A stretch of DNA of 64,000 bases. It comes from Nymphaea colorata (taxonomy: Eukaryota > Streptophyta > Magnoliopsida > Nymphaeales > Nymphaeaceae). The position numbers were made by a program, and so were the translations under genes. Location of the stretch: the NCBI RefSeq assembly GCF_008831285.2, contig NC_045138.2, positions 15,016,571 through 15,080,570 of the forward strand, written 5' to 3'. The notes under the pieces were generated by a model. The model had not been told where the DNA came from and did no database searches. It worked only from the letters and a program-made list of their open reading frames with translations. Below, one piece after another: positions 11,571 to 21,589 of the stretch; the first letter of the stretch is position 1, and each line of letters starts with the position of its first letter.

Positions 11571-12546
11571 AGTTGGGCATAACAGTGCTATGCTTTCACG
11601 AATACCTAAACAAATTAGATGTACTGCAGAGCATTTTGTAATTACCTGCTCTTTCAGGCACTTGTTTGTGTCAACTAATGAAAGGTATTCTTGAATGGCA
11701 AACTCAACTTCCGGTTCAAATTGCAGTAGATAAGATTAGGGGAAAAAAAATGCCTCAGGCTTTTCATTAAGAATGTTTATCCTCGGGCTTTCAAGGAAAG
11801 AAGAATCTGTGTTCCATGTCTCAAGAAAAGCTAATGATAAGGCAGGTGCGTAAAAGCACTCATCTAAAATGAGAACTGCCTTCCCAAATGAATTGGTATT
11901 ATAGAAATTTCATGATCACCACTGAAAGTATTGTGGCAGCAAGAACAGAAGTGACATCCCAAAAACTCACTATACATGACTGAAAGAGAAAACAGCATTA
12001 TAAGCATAACATGACATTTACTAGGTAGATATGTAAGCCAATTTTCATATTGCAATACAAAATATATCAGCCTCCCTTTTCTGAAGAGCAAAAAAGAATG
12101 GACAAGAAAAAATGCATGCATGTCCATCTACTTGCTTACATGGTCTTATCCCATCAAGCCAAACTTGTCAAAATAATTCAATTTTATATTCCTTCATCAT
12201 CGGTGATGCCATGATGTTATATTTATCTGTGCATCATTCTTGAACCAGGTCCAACCTGCTTATTCAGACACACCATTCATGCACCTGCACACATACCCAT
12301 GTCATAATGGAATGAGATGCAAACTATGCTTGCATACATGTGGACAACGGGACATGTAGGTCCCTGATGGGCTTGCCCATGTCATCTAGTTGTAGAATGA
12401 AAGGTAAGGATTATCATAGACATCAACAAACTGCAAGAATTAAAGACATGCAACCAACAACGCACCAACATAAAATAAGAAAATACATATCAAAGCAGAT
12501 CGCAAATAAAAGAAACGGCAATATAAAACCGAGTAATGATTCTTAC
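11571..12546. other. No gene recognised
   Basis: Intergenic DNA between the inverted segment-B copy and the bZIP-like exons on the minus strand. Open frames are short and unremarkable. Confidence 0.45.
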
Positions 12547-14470
12547 TTGTTTTATTTTCTTGATTTCTAATGACAGGTCAGCAGCCTTCTTTGTCAACAC
12601 TTCGCAGAGGGCCTAGTGGAAAAAAGCTACGAAAGAGAAACAAGAAATGTGGTGAAAGAAAAATGGGTAAGTTTCTTTGAAGTTTAAGATCCCAACCAAC
12701 ATGGCAAAAGGAGCAAATACTTGCAATGGCACAAGTTCCACTGGAAGATGTCCTTGGCTTTCTAAAATTCTAACAAAACATGAAGCTGTGTGTGGATTGA
12801 GCAGTGCATGTGTCCTATGGAAAAAATATTAAAGTGTAAGGTCAAGTGTAAGCATGAGACAGCCAACAGAGGCTTTCTCATTGGCAAACACAATGAAGCA
12901 TAATATAAAGAAGGCAAAATCACCATCCTGCACTGAAGATTAAGATCAACAGAGATATCATAGGTGCATGTTCTATTAACTCAATTCATTTACATATAAC
13001 ATATCTTATCTGCTAAACAATGGATTGTGTTTTCTTGATGTAAAAAAGTAACTGATAACACCAAGCTTCCATCACATTATTAAGTTTATTTCCTATCGAG
13101 CAAAACATGAAAATTGCAAAGAATGGAAAAAAGTGATCTTTCTGTGCATTAGTACTCAGTTCTCAACCTCAATGAGCTGAACATTCGCAAGTCTACCCAT
13201 CTTGCTTGGCCCTGTCTACTAATCGTCAGCCTTAATGAGCAGAATATTAAGACATGAAAAACGTGGGCTTAGTCTGCCTATAGTCCAATAGTGCACATCA
13301 AGCTAAACAAAAATCATTACATGTGTTGTGTTCGTTTGATAGTTTGCCTCGCAGACTCTCTGTTTGCTTGAATCCTCCTCAGCCTTCTTTCCTCTTTCTC
13401 GGCTTATAGAAAGTTTCAAATATAAACAAACATCTTATAAAGCATCAAAAAGAGAAGCAGCCTGCAAGTTAAGGCTTTTATCAGTAACTGGTAACTGGAT
13501 TTGCTGTTCTTCAATTTTTCTTTAGCATAGGGTTGGGACCTTTTTGTAACTGTTGAGCTTGTTTGCTCAAACAATGAGCCTAAGCCTGGGCATCGGGCCG
13601 GGCCACCGCCGGGCCTGGGCCCGATAGGCCGGCCCGGGTCAGCATGTTTAGCTCCTTTAGATTAAAAAAATAATTTTTTAATTTTTTTAATAATATATAT
13701 TTATTATTAATAAATATATTTTATATTTTAAAAAATAATTTTATAATTATAAAATTATTTTCAAATTTTAAATAGGTCGGGCCTGGGCCGAGACTCGAGC
13801 TATCAGGCCATGCCCGGCCCGGGCTGACCTGCCTGATGGGCCGAATTGGGCTGGCAAGGCCTGGCCAGATGCCCACCCTTAAATGAGCCTGTTTCAACGC
13901 CACAAAACAGAGACTCAGTATCAGAAGTCTTCTAAATCTTTAACTTTTTAGCAACTTTCCACTAAAGAAAAAAAACTCCATCTATTATGTGTTTATCAAA
14001 ATGCATAGAGGAAACAATAAAAAAAGTACACAAGACTACACAAACATAAGATGCACTAAGGTCTTTGACAAACGTGGAGAGGATTCAAAGACCAAACAAA
14101 CATAAGATGCACCAAGGTCTTTGACAAACTTGGAGAGGATTCAAAGAACGGCAAGCCGAACCTGCGCATCCTGTCAGGAGCAAGGCTTGTTGAAATCCTG
14201 GAACGATTTCCCCCAAATCTCAGCTCTCCACCGCTGCACCGCCGTACGGCTCCCCCGTCGACCCCATTTCATCTCGGCCCCACGTCGGCACTCCAACCCC
14301 CTGCTTGCCATCAAGGCAAGCTGCACAAACTCTAGAGTCCAACACTGCCAGAAGGCTCGTCCTCTAGAGTCGTCGACCTCTCTGCCACTGCATCCAAAGG
14401 CTCCAAGTGCTTATCCGAGGATGGATCCGCACCTCTCCGGAGCTCACCAAGAGTTAAGGCTGGGCGTCGG
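12547..14470 (-). pseudogene. bZIP-like gene fragment, minus strand
   Basis: Three pieces of a bZIP-like gene read on the minus strand. The most 5' (14470-14120) matches the repeated N-terminal exon seen at 21590-22046 and in the 41-44 kb array. The basic-region exon (about 13405-13325) encodes RRIQANRESARQTIKRTQ. The zipper exon (12612-12547) encodes ALCEVLTKKAADLSLEIKKIKQ with an AG acceptor and GTAAGA donor. The NRESARQTI motif followed by an ALCEEL-type heptad belongs to a plant bZIP group with isoleucine where most bZIPs have arginine (the bZIP62-like type, from memory). A 301-bp transposon interrupts it at 13581. No continuous reading frame links the parts, and the upstream exon is frame-broken, so this is a remnant. 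Confidence 0.6.
13581..13881. mobile_element. hAT-like MITE, 301 bp
   Basis: The terminal inverted repeats are TAAGCCTGGGC and GCCCACCCTTA, flanked by a perfect 8-bp target duplication AATGAGCC (13573-13580 and 13882-13889). The ends are GC-rich (GGGCCGGGC motifs) and the core is almost pure A/T. It has no coding capacity. The 8-bp duplication and terminal sequence fit the hAT superfamily. The inverted paralogue at 19229-19555 has the same target site, so the insertion predates duplication of the host segment. Confidence 0.85.
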
Positions 14471-14839
14471 GCAGGTGATTAGTTTAATATTTACGTAAAC
14501 AATCTATTCTGACACTGCTGCTGCACAAAAATGGAGTTATCTAATGAATTTTGCATGGTCAAATTTTGCCAATGGATTGCATTTGATTTATGGATGTTTG
14601 TCATTTTGTATTCAACCGTTTCTGATTTCAATCCATTTTTTAATACATTTTCAATTTTAAGTACTGGTTGCCAACCGTACTTAAAGCATGTGCTGGGCAT
14701 GCTTATCACCGGAAATGAGGTGGTCACCAATCGAAAAATACTAATACTGGCCATGGCTTTGATGGTGTTCATTAACGGTAAATGCAAGAGAGGGGAAGTT
14801 CCACATATCCCGTTTTAACAGTGAATAAAACATAGAACT
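14471..14839. other. No gene recognised
   Basis: Short unannotated stretch between bZIP-like pieces of opposite orientation. An open frame on each strand is visible, but neither has family features. Confidence 0.4.
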
Positions 14840-15480
14840 AGGGTTTACTGCTCCGTTGCCCACCTCGAACTCCGACCCAACTCCTGGTAAGGGTGGGCAT
14901 CCGGCCGACTCGATCCAGCCCGTCGGGCGGGTAATCCCGGCCCGCGCCCAACCCGATAGCCCGGGTCTCGGCCCGGCCCCGACCCATTTAAAATTTAAAA
15001 ATAATTTTTTAAATTATAAAATAAATTTTTTAAATATAAAATATATTTATTAAAAATAAAAATATTTTCTTAAAACAAAAAAATTTAAAAAAAATCATTT
15101 TTTAATCTAGACAGGCTAAACGGGCCGGACCGGGCTGACCCGGGGCAGGTTTTTCCCAGCCCAAGCCCGGCGCAATCGGGCCAGGCCGGGCCGGCCCGCC
15201 GGTGACCCGGCCTGACGCTCAGCCTTAACTCCTGGCGAGCTCTGGAGAGGTGCAGATCCATCCTCGGATAAGCTCTTCGAGCCTTTGGATGCAGTGGCAG
15301 AGAGGTCGACGACTCTAGAGGACGAGCCTTCTCGCAGTGTTGGACGGGATCCAATGGTGAAGATCGAGCTCGATGCAGTCCACGCACTTGCAGAGTTTGC
15401 GCAGCTTGTGCTGATGGCGAGCAGGGGTTGGAGTGCCAGCGTGGGGCCGAGATGAAATGGGGTCGACGGGAGAGTGGCCG
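14840..15480 (+). pseudogene. bZIP-like N-terminal fragment, plus strand
   Basis: Plus-strand copy of the N-terminal exon of the bZIP-like family. It starts with sequence equivalent to TRVYCS...SDPTPG, is interrupted by a 340-bp transposon at 14888-15227, and continues with ELW-RGADPSSDKLFEP, VGRDPMVKIELDAVHALAEF and AQLVLMASRGW. Compared with 21590-22046 it carries several substitutions and a stop in the continuing frame. The motif ELDA.HALAEFAQLAL is shared by every copy. Removing the transposon and one 8-bp target copy would rejoin the flanks exactly. Confidence 0.6.
14888..15227. mobile_element. hAT-like MITE, 340 bp, inside bZIP-like exon
   Basis: The ends are TAAGGGTGGGC and CTCAGCCTTA, with a perfect 8-bp target duplication ACTCCTGG (14880-14887 and 15228-15235). 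The architecture is GC-rich ends and AT-rich core, as in the elements at 13581 and 19229. It splits the codons for PTPG of the bZIP-like N-terminal exon. Uninterrupted paralogues at 21990 and in the 41-44 kb array show the empty site. Confidence 0.88.
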
Positions 15481-15600
15481 CAGGTGGGGTCCCGCCACAC
15501 TTACTGCTTCTCGACTCAATGGGGAGGCCCTTCTTCCCTGCTCAACGTTTAACGTCGCTGAGAGAGAGCTGCAGAGAGAGAGGAGCCCGAGCCTGGAGTG

Positions 15601-15727
15601 ATGGAATCCACTCGTTCGACTGCCGGCACGCGCGTGCCTCTCAGTGTCGTCGGCGACGACTTCGGTTCCAAACGGGCCGGCGAGAGAAGGACGCCTTCTC
15701 GCCGTGGCTTGAAGAACAAACCAGCGG
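15601..15727 (+). pseudogene. Candidate first exon of the bZIP-like family (copy 1)
   Basis: An ATG opens a 127-bp exon encoding MESTRSTAGTRVPLSVVG, then DDFGSKRAGERRTPSRRG, ending at a consensus GTAAGTTT donor. A near copy with the same donor lies at 17925-18051. The arms of the hairpins at 23239 and 45107 are diverged versions of the same exon and donor. It is called the first exon because it starts with ATG and ends at a donor; linkage to the bZIP exons downstream rests on proximity only. The segment that follows (15728-16090) is intron-like and then runs into a GC-rich element end. Confidence 0.5.
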
Positions 15728-16089
15728 GTAAGTTTCTTTTTCTGAGTTCTCTCCGGTTATTGCACTTGTTCGGACGAATTCTTGATCTTGGAATTATCAG
15801 ACAATGTTAGCATTCATAGAGTTTTCTTTTTGGCGACACCGGGGAGCAGTGCACTTCTATTCCTTGCTTTCAGAACAACAGTAGTTTTGCAAGGATTGGC
15901 CGATCTTATTTTTCATTTTTTTTTTCGAATGGATTAGGGTGGCGGGTGGGCATCGGGCCGGGCCGCCCTGGCCCGGTAAGACCCGCCCCAGCCCGGTGAG
16001 ACCCGGTCCGGGTCGGCCCGCTGAGGGAAGGTGGGGAACGCGGGAAGGGGGAAGGCCGATGGGGGAGAAGGAGTCAGGAGAGGTGGGGA

Positions 16090-16390
16090 AGGGGGATGAA
16101 GGAGATAACGACCTCATCTACAGGCTCTCCCTCGTCGGCCTCTCCCTCCGGGGCTCCCTCTCCCCTTTCCTCTCAAACTGCTCCGACCTCCAGGCCTTCG
16201 ACCTCTCTTACAGCCATCTTACAACCAAATCTCCGGCCCCATCCCTACCGAGCTCCAATCCCTTGTCAACCTCGCATCCTCAACCTATCCGCCAATAGCC
16301 TCTCCGGCCCTATACCTCCTCAGCTTGCCCTTTGTACCTACCTCAATATCATCGACCTCCACCGCAACCAGCTCACTGGCCCTTCCGTGA
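16090..16390 (+). pseudogene. RLP44-like LRR fragment (copy 1)
   Basis: Plus-strand sequence encodes [32 protein letters not shown], then in other frames [18 protein letters not shown] and [33 protein letters not shown]. This follows the leucine-rich repeats of plant receptor-like protein 44 (RLP44), a cell-surface LRR protein without kinase. Neither the N-terminal signal peptide, the last repeats nor the membrane segment is present. An 11-bp tandem duplication (CATCTTACAAC) after DLSY shifts the frame, and a further 1-bp loss near 16275 shifts it again. It abuts the GC-rich end of a hAT-like element (15950-16020), which suggests capture by a transposon. Confidence 0.7.
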
Positions 16391-16454
16391 CTCTTCCCCT
16401 CTATCCTCTCTCTTCCTTATGTTTTTCTAGATTCCCAGGCAATCTATTGTAAGT

Positions 16455-16986
16455 TGGTATCAGATAAGAATATTTGTAACCAGCTAGTAGAGTCTCATGG
16501 AGTCTTTTCCAGAGACTAGTAGCAGCAAGTTATCATCAACCTCTTCGGGGATTGATGAAATCTCTGTAAGTATGTTTGCTTCAGTTATGGAATAAATTGT
16601 TAGTTTTCCTTACGATTATGTTTTGATATTTTGATTTTCAAGCATGTGTAGAGTAGTCTTATTTTCTACTATTTGCTTAGTCGAAGTTCACCTAAGTTCG
16701 CCTATATGATTGTTTGCCGTTTGGTAAAAGAGGAGCCTGAATAAATAAGAAGTTTCGCCTATATGACCAAATAAATAAAAAGCTAGTTGTTGCCCTAGAA
16801 AGAAATATAGAAATTAATATGGTAGAAACAAGTAGTATATCAGGATCAGAACATGAGCCTGAAACCTATGAACCTAGCATAACCTATATAGAATTAATGA
16901 ACCAAGAACGAACTGAACAAATAACTGATATGAAAATTAACATGAATACAATTGTTTGCTTTGCCATGATCAATCTCGTATTCTAA
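16455..16986 (+). other. Possible retroelement leader and short ORF
   Basis: TGGTATCAGAT at 16455-16465 resembles the initiator tRNA-Met primer-binding site used by plant LTR retrotransposons and pararetroviruses. A 55-codon frame follows at 16819-16986, starting MVETSSISGSEHEPETYEPS and rich in glutamate. No protease, reverse transcriptase or integrase is seen anywhere near. The first ~100 bp is duplicated at 18830-18920, but the ORF is not. This may be a retroelement scrap; the evidence is weak. Confidence 0.25.
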
Positions 16987-17052
16987 CTGTGCTTGTTGTG
17001 TCGTGGAGACTCTCAACCTCCCCCACCATCAAAAGTGGCAGCAGAGAGCTCG

Positions 17053-17682
17053 ATGGAGTTGGATGCTGCTCAGACACTTGTAGATTTTGCGCGTCTTGCG
17101 CTGATGGAGAGCAGGGGGCTGGATTGCCAGCGTGGGGTCCAGATGAACTGGGGCCGACGGGGGTGCCGTACGGCGGTGCTGCGACGGAGATGCTCTTGGC
17201 AGGACGTGCAGGTTTGGCTCGCCATTCTTTACATGCTCTCATGTTTTTCATTTATAGTTAGCTACCCCTTTCTTTTTTTGATGCTTTATAAGAATTTTGT
17301 TTATATTTGAAACTTTCTACAGGCCGAGAAAGTGGAAAAAAGGCCAAGGAGGATCAGTCAAGCAAACAGAGAATCTCTAAGGCAGGCTATCGAACAAACA
17401 GAGGTAATGATTTCCGTTTAGCTAAGCACTATATTGGACTATAGGCTGCTTTCACTACATTTATTGATTCTATTCGAAGCATTTTGAATCGTGGTTTTTT
17501 TGCACTAGGCCCTCTGCGAAGAGTTGGCAAGGAAAGCTGCATACCTGTCATTAGAAGTCAACAAATTAAAACAAGTAAGAATCATTACTTAGTTTTATTC
17601 TATGTTTCATTACTTGCTATCTACTTTGATTTATTTTCTTATTTTATGTTTGCAGTTTGTTAATGCTAGTGGAGAGGAATGA
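17053..17682 (+). pseudogene. bZIP-like gene fragment with intact exon chain
   Basis: After an N-terminal piece starting MELDAAQTLVDFARLALMES (17053), three small exons splice in phase 0. They are 17323-17403 (PRRISQANRESLRQAIEQTE), 17509-17574 (ALCEELARKAAYLSLEVNKL) and 17656-17682 (FVNASGEE and stop). All have AG acceptors and GT donors. Together they form a basic region followed by the start of a leucine zipper, but the zipper stops after about three heptads, and the basic residue after QAI is E where the copy at 19713 has K. The usual long C-terminal half is missing. If transcribed it could give a short bZIP-like peptide; more likely it is a decayed fragment. Confidence 0.6.
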
Positions 17683-17924
17683 CTAGGCAGCGCATGGGAC
17701 GCATGGAGTGTGTGAAATTTATTGTATCGTGCCTTATTGTTTTGAATGGTTGAAGAATCTAATAGATTTGTTAGTTGCAATTTTTATCATATTCTAGAGT
17801 ATAATCTGGTGACTTCTTGGTGTTCCTTGTTTTGGAAGATTGAAAAATGCTAGTATTTTTGTTAGTTTCAATTTTTATCATATTCTAGAGTATAATCTGT
17901 GCCTTCTTGGTCTTTCCTAGAGCA

Positions 17925-18051
17925 ATGGAATCCACTCGTTCGACTGCTGGCACGCGCGTGCCTCTCAGTGTCGTCGGCGACGGCTTCGGTTCCAGACGGG
18001 CCGGCGAGAGAAGGGCGAATTCTCGCCGTGGCTTGAAGAACAAACCAGCGG
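17925..18051 (+). pseudogene. Candidate first exon of the bZIP-like family (copy 2)
   Basis: Second copy of the exon at 15601-15727, with the same ATG, length and GTAAGTTT donor and a few substitutions (for example DGFGSRRAGERRANSRRG). It begins a tandem duplicate of 15601-16557 that runs to about 18920, about 2.3 kb downstream. Confidence 0.5.
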
Positions 18052-18469
18052 GTAAGTTTCTTTCTCTGAGTTCTCTCCGGTTATTGCATTTGTTTGGACG
18101 AATTCTTGATCTTGGAATTATCAGACAATGTTAGCATTCATAGAGTTTTCTTTTTGGCGATACCGGGGAGCAGTGCACTTCTCTTCCTTGCTTTCAGAAC
18201 AACAGTAGTTTTGCATGGATTGGCCGATCTTATTTTTCATTTTTTTTTTCGAATGGATTAGGGTGGCGGGTGGGCATCGGGCCGGGCCGCCCCGGCCCGG
18301 TAAGACCCGCCCCGGCCCGATGAGACCCGGTCCGGGTGGGCCCGGTGAGACCCGGTCCGGGTGGGCCCGGTGAGACCCGGTCCGGGTCGGCCCGCTGAGG
18401 GAAGGCGGGGAACGCGGGAAGGGGGAAGGCCGATGGGGGAGAAGGAGTCAGGGGAGGTGGGGAAGGGGG

Positions 18470-18770
18470 AAGAAGGAGATAATGACATCATCTACAGGCT
18501 CTCCCTCATCGGCCTCTCCCTCCGAGGCTCCCTCTCCTCTTTCCTCTTAAACTGCTCCGACCTCCAGGCCCTCAACCTCTCTTACAACCATCTTACAACC
18601 AGATCTCCGGCCCCATCCCTACCGAGCTCCAATCCCTTGTCAACCTCGCCGTCCTCAACCTATCCGCCAATAGCCTCTCCGGCCCTATACCTCCTCAGCT
18701 TGCCCTCTGTACCTACCTCAATATCATCGACCTCCACCGCAACCAGCTCACTGGCCCCTCTGTGACTCTT
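18470..18770 (+). pseudogene. RLP44-like LRR fragment (copy 2)
   Basis: Second copy of the LRR fragment, with [20 protein letters not shown] and [13 protein letters not shown], then [20 protein letters not shown]. It shares the 11-bp duplication that breaks copy 1, so that lesion predates the duplication. It lacks the later 1-bp loss and is therefore the less decayed copy. The GC-rich stretch before it (18262-18400) has extra copies of a ~25-bp unit with GAGACCCGGTCCGGGT. Confidence 0.7.
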
Positions 18771-18919
18771 CCCCTCTATCCTCTCTCTTCCTTATGTTTT
18801 TCTAGATTCCCAGGCAATCTATTGTAAGTTGGTATCATATAAGAATATTTGTAACCAGCTAGTAGAGTCTCATGGAGTCTGTTCCAGAGACTAGTAGCAG
18901 CAAGTTATCATCAACCTCT

Positions 18920-19799
18920 TCCGTACGGCGGTGCGGCGGTGGAGAGCTGAGATTTGGGGGAAATCGTTCCAGGATTTCAACAAGCCTTGCTCTTGGTAGG
19001 ATGCGCAGGTTCGGCTTGCAGTTCTTTGAATCCTCTCCACGTTTGTCAAAGACCTTGGTGCATCTTATGTTTGTTTGGTCTTGTGCACTTTCTTCTATTG
19101 TTCCCCTCTATGCATTTTTATAAACACATAAAGTTATTTTTTCTTTAACGGAAAGTTGCTAAAAAGTTAAAGATTTAGAGGACTTCTGATATTGAGTCTC
19201 TGCTTTGTGGCGTTGAAACAGGCTCATTTAAGGGTGGGCATCGGGCCGGGCCTGGTCGGCCTGATGCGGCCCGTCGGGTAGGTGAGCCCGGGCAAGGCGC
19301 GGCCTGATAGCCCGAGTCTCGGCTAGGGCCGGCCAATTTAAAATTATAAAATAATTTTTTAATTATAAAATAATTTTTTAATTATAAAATAATTTTTTAA
19401 TTATAAAATAATTTTTTTAAATATAAAATATATTTATTAATAATAAATATATATTATTAAAAAATTAAAAAATTATTTTTTAATCTAAACGGGCTGACCC
19501 AGGCCAGCCTATCGGGCCCGAGCCCGGCGGTGGGCTGGCCCGATGCCCAGGCTTAGGCTCATTGCTCGAACAAACAAGCTCAGCAGTTACAAAAATGTCT
19601 CAACCCCATGCGAAAGAAAAATTGAAGAACAGAAAATCCAATTAAGCCTTAAGAAGTGCTTCTCTTTTTTATGCTTTGCAAGAAGTTTGTTTATATTTGA
19701 AACTTTCTATAAGCCGAGAAAGAGGAAAGAAGGCTGAGGAGGATTCAAGCAAACAGAGAGTCTGCGAGGCAGACTATCAAACGAACACAACACATGTAA
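18920..19799 (+). pseudogene. bZIP-like gene fragment with NRESARQTI basic region
   Basis: Plus-strand remnant that is the inverted paralogue of 13320-14250. It starts within the N-terminal exon (the CCGTACGGCGG stretch) and carries a 327-bp transposon. It then has the basic-region exon at about 19713-19796, encoding EERRLRRIQANRESARQTIK and RTQ before a stop. The splice acceptor in front of this exon is damaged compared with the copy at 17321 (TATAAGCC instead of CTACAGGCC). No zipper exon follows on this strand. Confidence 0.6.
19229..19555. mobile_element. hAT-like MITE, 327 bp
   Basis: The ends are TAAGGGTGGGC and GCCCAGGCTTA, with a perfect 8-bp target duplication GGCTCATT (19221-19228 and 19556-19563). 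The target is the reverse complement of that at 13573, in the inverted paralogous context. The AT core contains several tandem copies of an AATTATAAAATAATTTTTT-type unit, longer than in the 13581 element. Confidence 0.88.
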
Positions 19800-20174
19800 C
19801 ATTCAAGGTTTGTCTTGGCTTCCGTCGTTGCTGTAAATCGTACTTTCAAAGGGTGGTCCGGCACACTAAAGCACTACCGGAATATAACTGGGAAGAGCCG
19901 TACATTAATGAAGGCATTCAATGGCAGAACCATTCAACTAATCAAGCTGAGTTGGGTTGGGCTGGACTAGAATTCATTCATTTAAGGGAGATGTCCGATA
20001 TATCTAAAATCATGAAATTTTAAAATCATGAAACCATGTGGGGGGCATTTTTTTTGTGTCCCTAGTTTCAGAAGCATGCACGAAGCCCAAGCCGTCAACT
20101 TCACGTATTAACTAAAGTTACTCAAAAAGGGAATGGGGATTTCTTGCTCTGCATGTCTTCTCTGAGGTGATATT
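19800..20174. other. No gene recognised
   Basis: Short unique stretch between the bZIP-like fragment and a truncated element. An open frame runs through 19676-20023, but beyond the basic-region codons it shows no family features. Confidence 0.4.
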
Positions 20175-20303
20175 AAAATGCATTTTTGTTAATAAATATA
20201 TTTTATATTTAAAAAATTATTTTATAATTTAAAAATTATTTTTTAATTTTAAATGGGCCGCGCCGGACCAGGCTCACCGGCCCGTCCTAATGCCCACCCT
20301 TAT
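20175..20303. mobile_element. Truncated hAT-like MITE (right half)
   Basis: Only the AT-rich core and the right GC-rich end (GGGCCGCGCCGGACCAGGCT ... GCCCACCCTTA) are present. The same half-element heads every unit of the 41-44 kb array. Confidence 0.7.
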
Positions 20304-20376
20304 TTCAACGACACAAAGCAGAGACTCAATATCATAAGTCTTCTAAACTTTTAACTTTTTAGCAACTTTTCACTAA

Positions 20377-21501
20377 GGGGCCGTTTGATGACTTGGAAAT
20401 CTGGAATTAGAAATATATTTCTAGAAATATATTTCTTGGAAAAAAGGAATGAGAAAAATCTTTTCGATTCTCATTTTGATGTGTGTGTGATGAATGAGAA
20501 AAAAATTTCCTTGAAACTTATTTCTTAGTTTGATGGATTGGAAATTTTTTTCCGCTTATTGTGTGAATGTGTCTATGCATTTTCACTGTTCAAGAATGCA
20601 TGCCCTCCAAACAGCATGACAGTAGTTAGTTTAGAATTTTTACTAAAAACATGGTGCATCTAACTAATTTTGGTAAAGGATGCTGGATAAAAATGAAAAT
20701 AAAGAAAAGTAACTGGGGCTGAAGTAAAAAAATTTTGTAAAAGGGGAACGACGTTTTTGTAAGAGGGGATCGACATTTTTTTCTTTCGTTTCATTTCTCA
20801 GCGTCGTCTTTTCTTTCTTCACCTGCCGGCATCGATTTGTGGCTGGAGACCGACCAACTGTGGCTGGAGGCGATTGACAGTTCGGGAATGGCGACGGAAG
20901 AAATGGCTGTCGACAACCACCAGCGATTGACGAAATGGTAGCGAGATGAGGCGTTTTTTATCTATTTCTGTTTGTTTTAGGTTTTATTTTTCTTTATCAC
21001 CGGAAAAACCAACGGCCGATGGTTGCAATAAACGCCGGCGATTTCTAGTTATATTTCTGTCTCTTTGTCTATCTCTTAGTCGCTTTCTCTCTTTCTCTAA
21101 CCCTTTGGCATTGAAACCCTTTGTCATGACTATGGGTCGCCGAAAACCAAGAAGCTGAGGCTGTCGTCTCCGGCTTCATTACCGTCTTCCTTTTACAAAT
21201 GGTCGAAGCCGCGGAGAGATGCCGTTCCTATGGTAGAAGAGCTGCTGCGGTCCTGCGGATGGGAGAAGAGGAGGCTGAGGCGCTATTGTGAAGAGTGACG
21301 GAGAAGCCCAACGGTCATTTTTTTATTTCCGGAAAATTTTTTCCACCCCTTTCGGTGGAAAGAAATTTCCGGAAATATATTTCCGGAAAGGATGGCAACG
21401 GTTACATTTTTCTTCCCTAGTTTGATGAGGAGGAAAAATTTTTAAAAATTTGAATTTTTTTTCTTGGTGAACAGGAGATTTCCTGCCCGTCAAACGGGCC
21501 C
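20377..21501. mobile_element. PIF/Harbinger-type non-autonomous element, 1.1 kb
   Basis: The left end is GGGGCCGTTTGATGA, and the right end read inward is GGGCCCGTTTGACGG. It is flanked by a 3-bp TAA target duplication (20374-20376 and 21502-21504), typical of the PIF/Harbinger (Tourist-like) superfamily. The host sequence CACTAA/AAAAATAACTCC is present uninterrupted in the paralogous units near 41505, 42310, 43085, 43895 and 44645, which proves the insertion. It encodes no transposase; the frame at 20946-21158 has no recognisable domain. The interior contains short repeats of its own GGAAATATATTTC motif. Confidence 0.85.
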
Positions 21502-21589
21502 TAAAGAAAAAATAACTCCATCTATTCTGTGTTTATCAAAATGCATAGAGGGAACAATAGAAAAAAGTATACCAAACCAAATAAACGTA

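Noticed and set aside
15950-16100. GC-rich stretch as a CpG-island promoter
   Set aside because: It is the end of a hAT-like element repeated elsewhere in the window.
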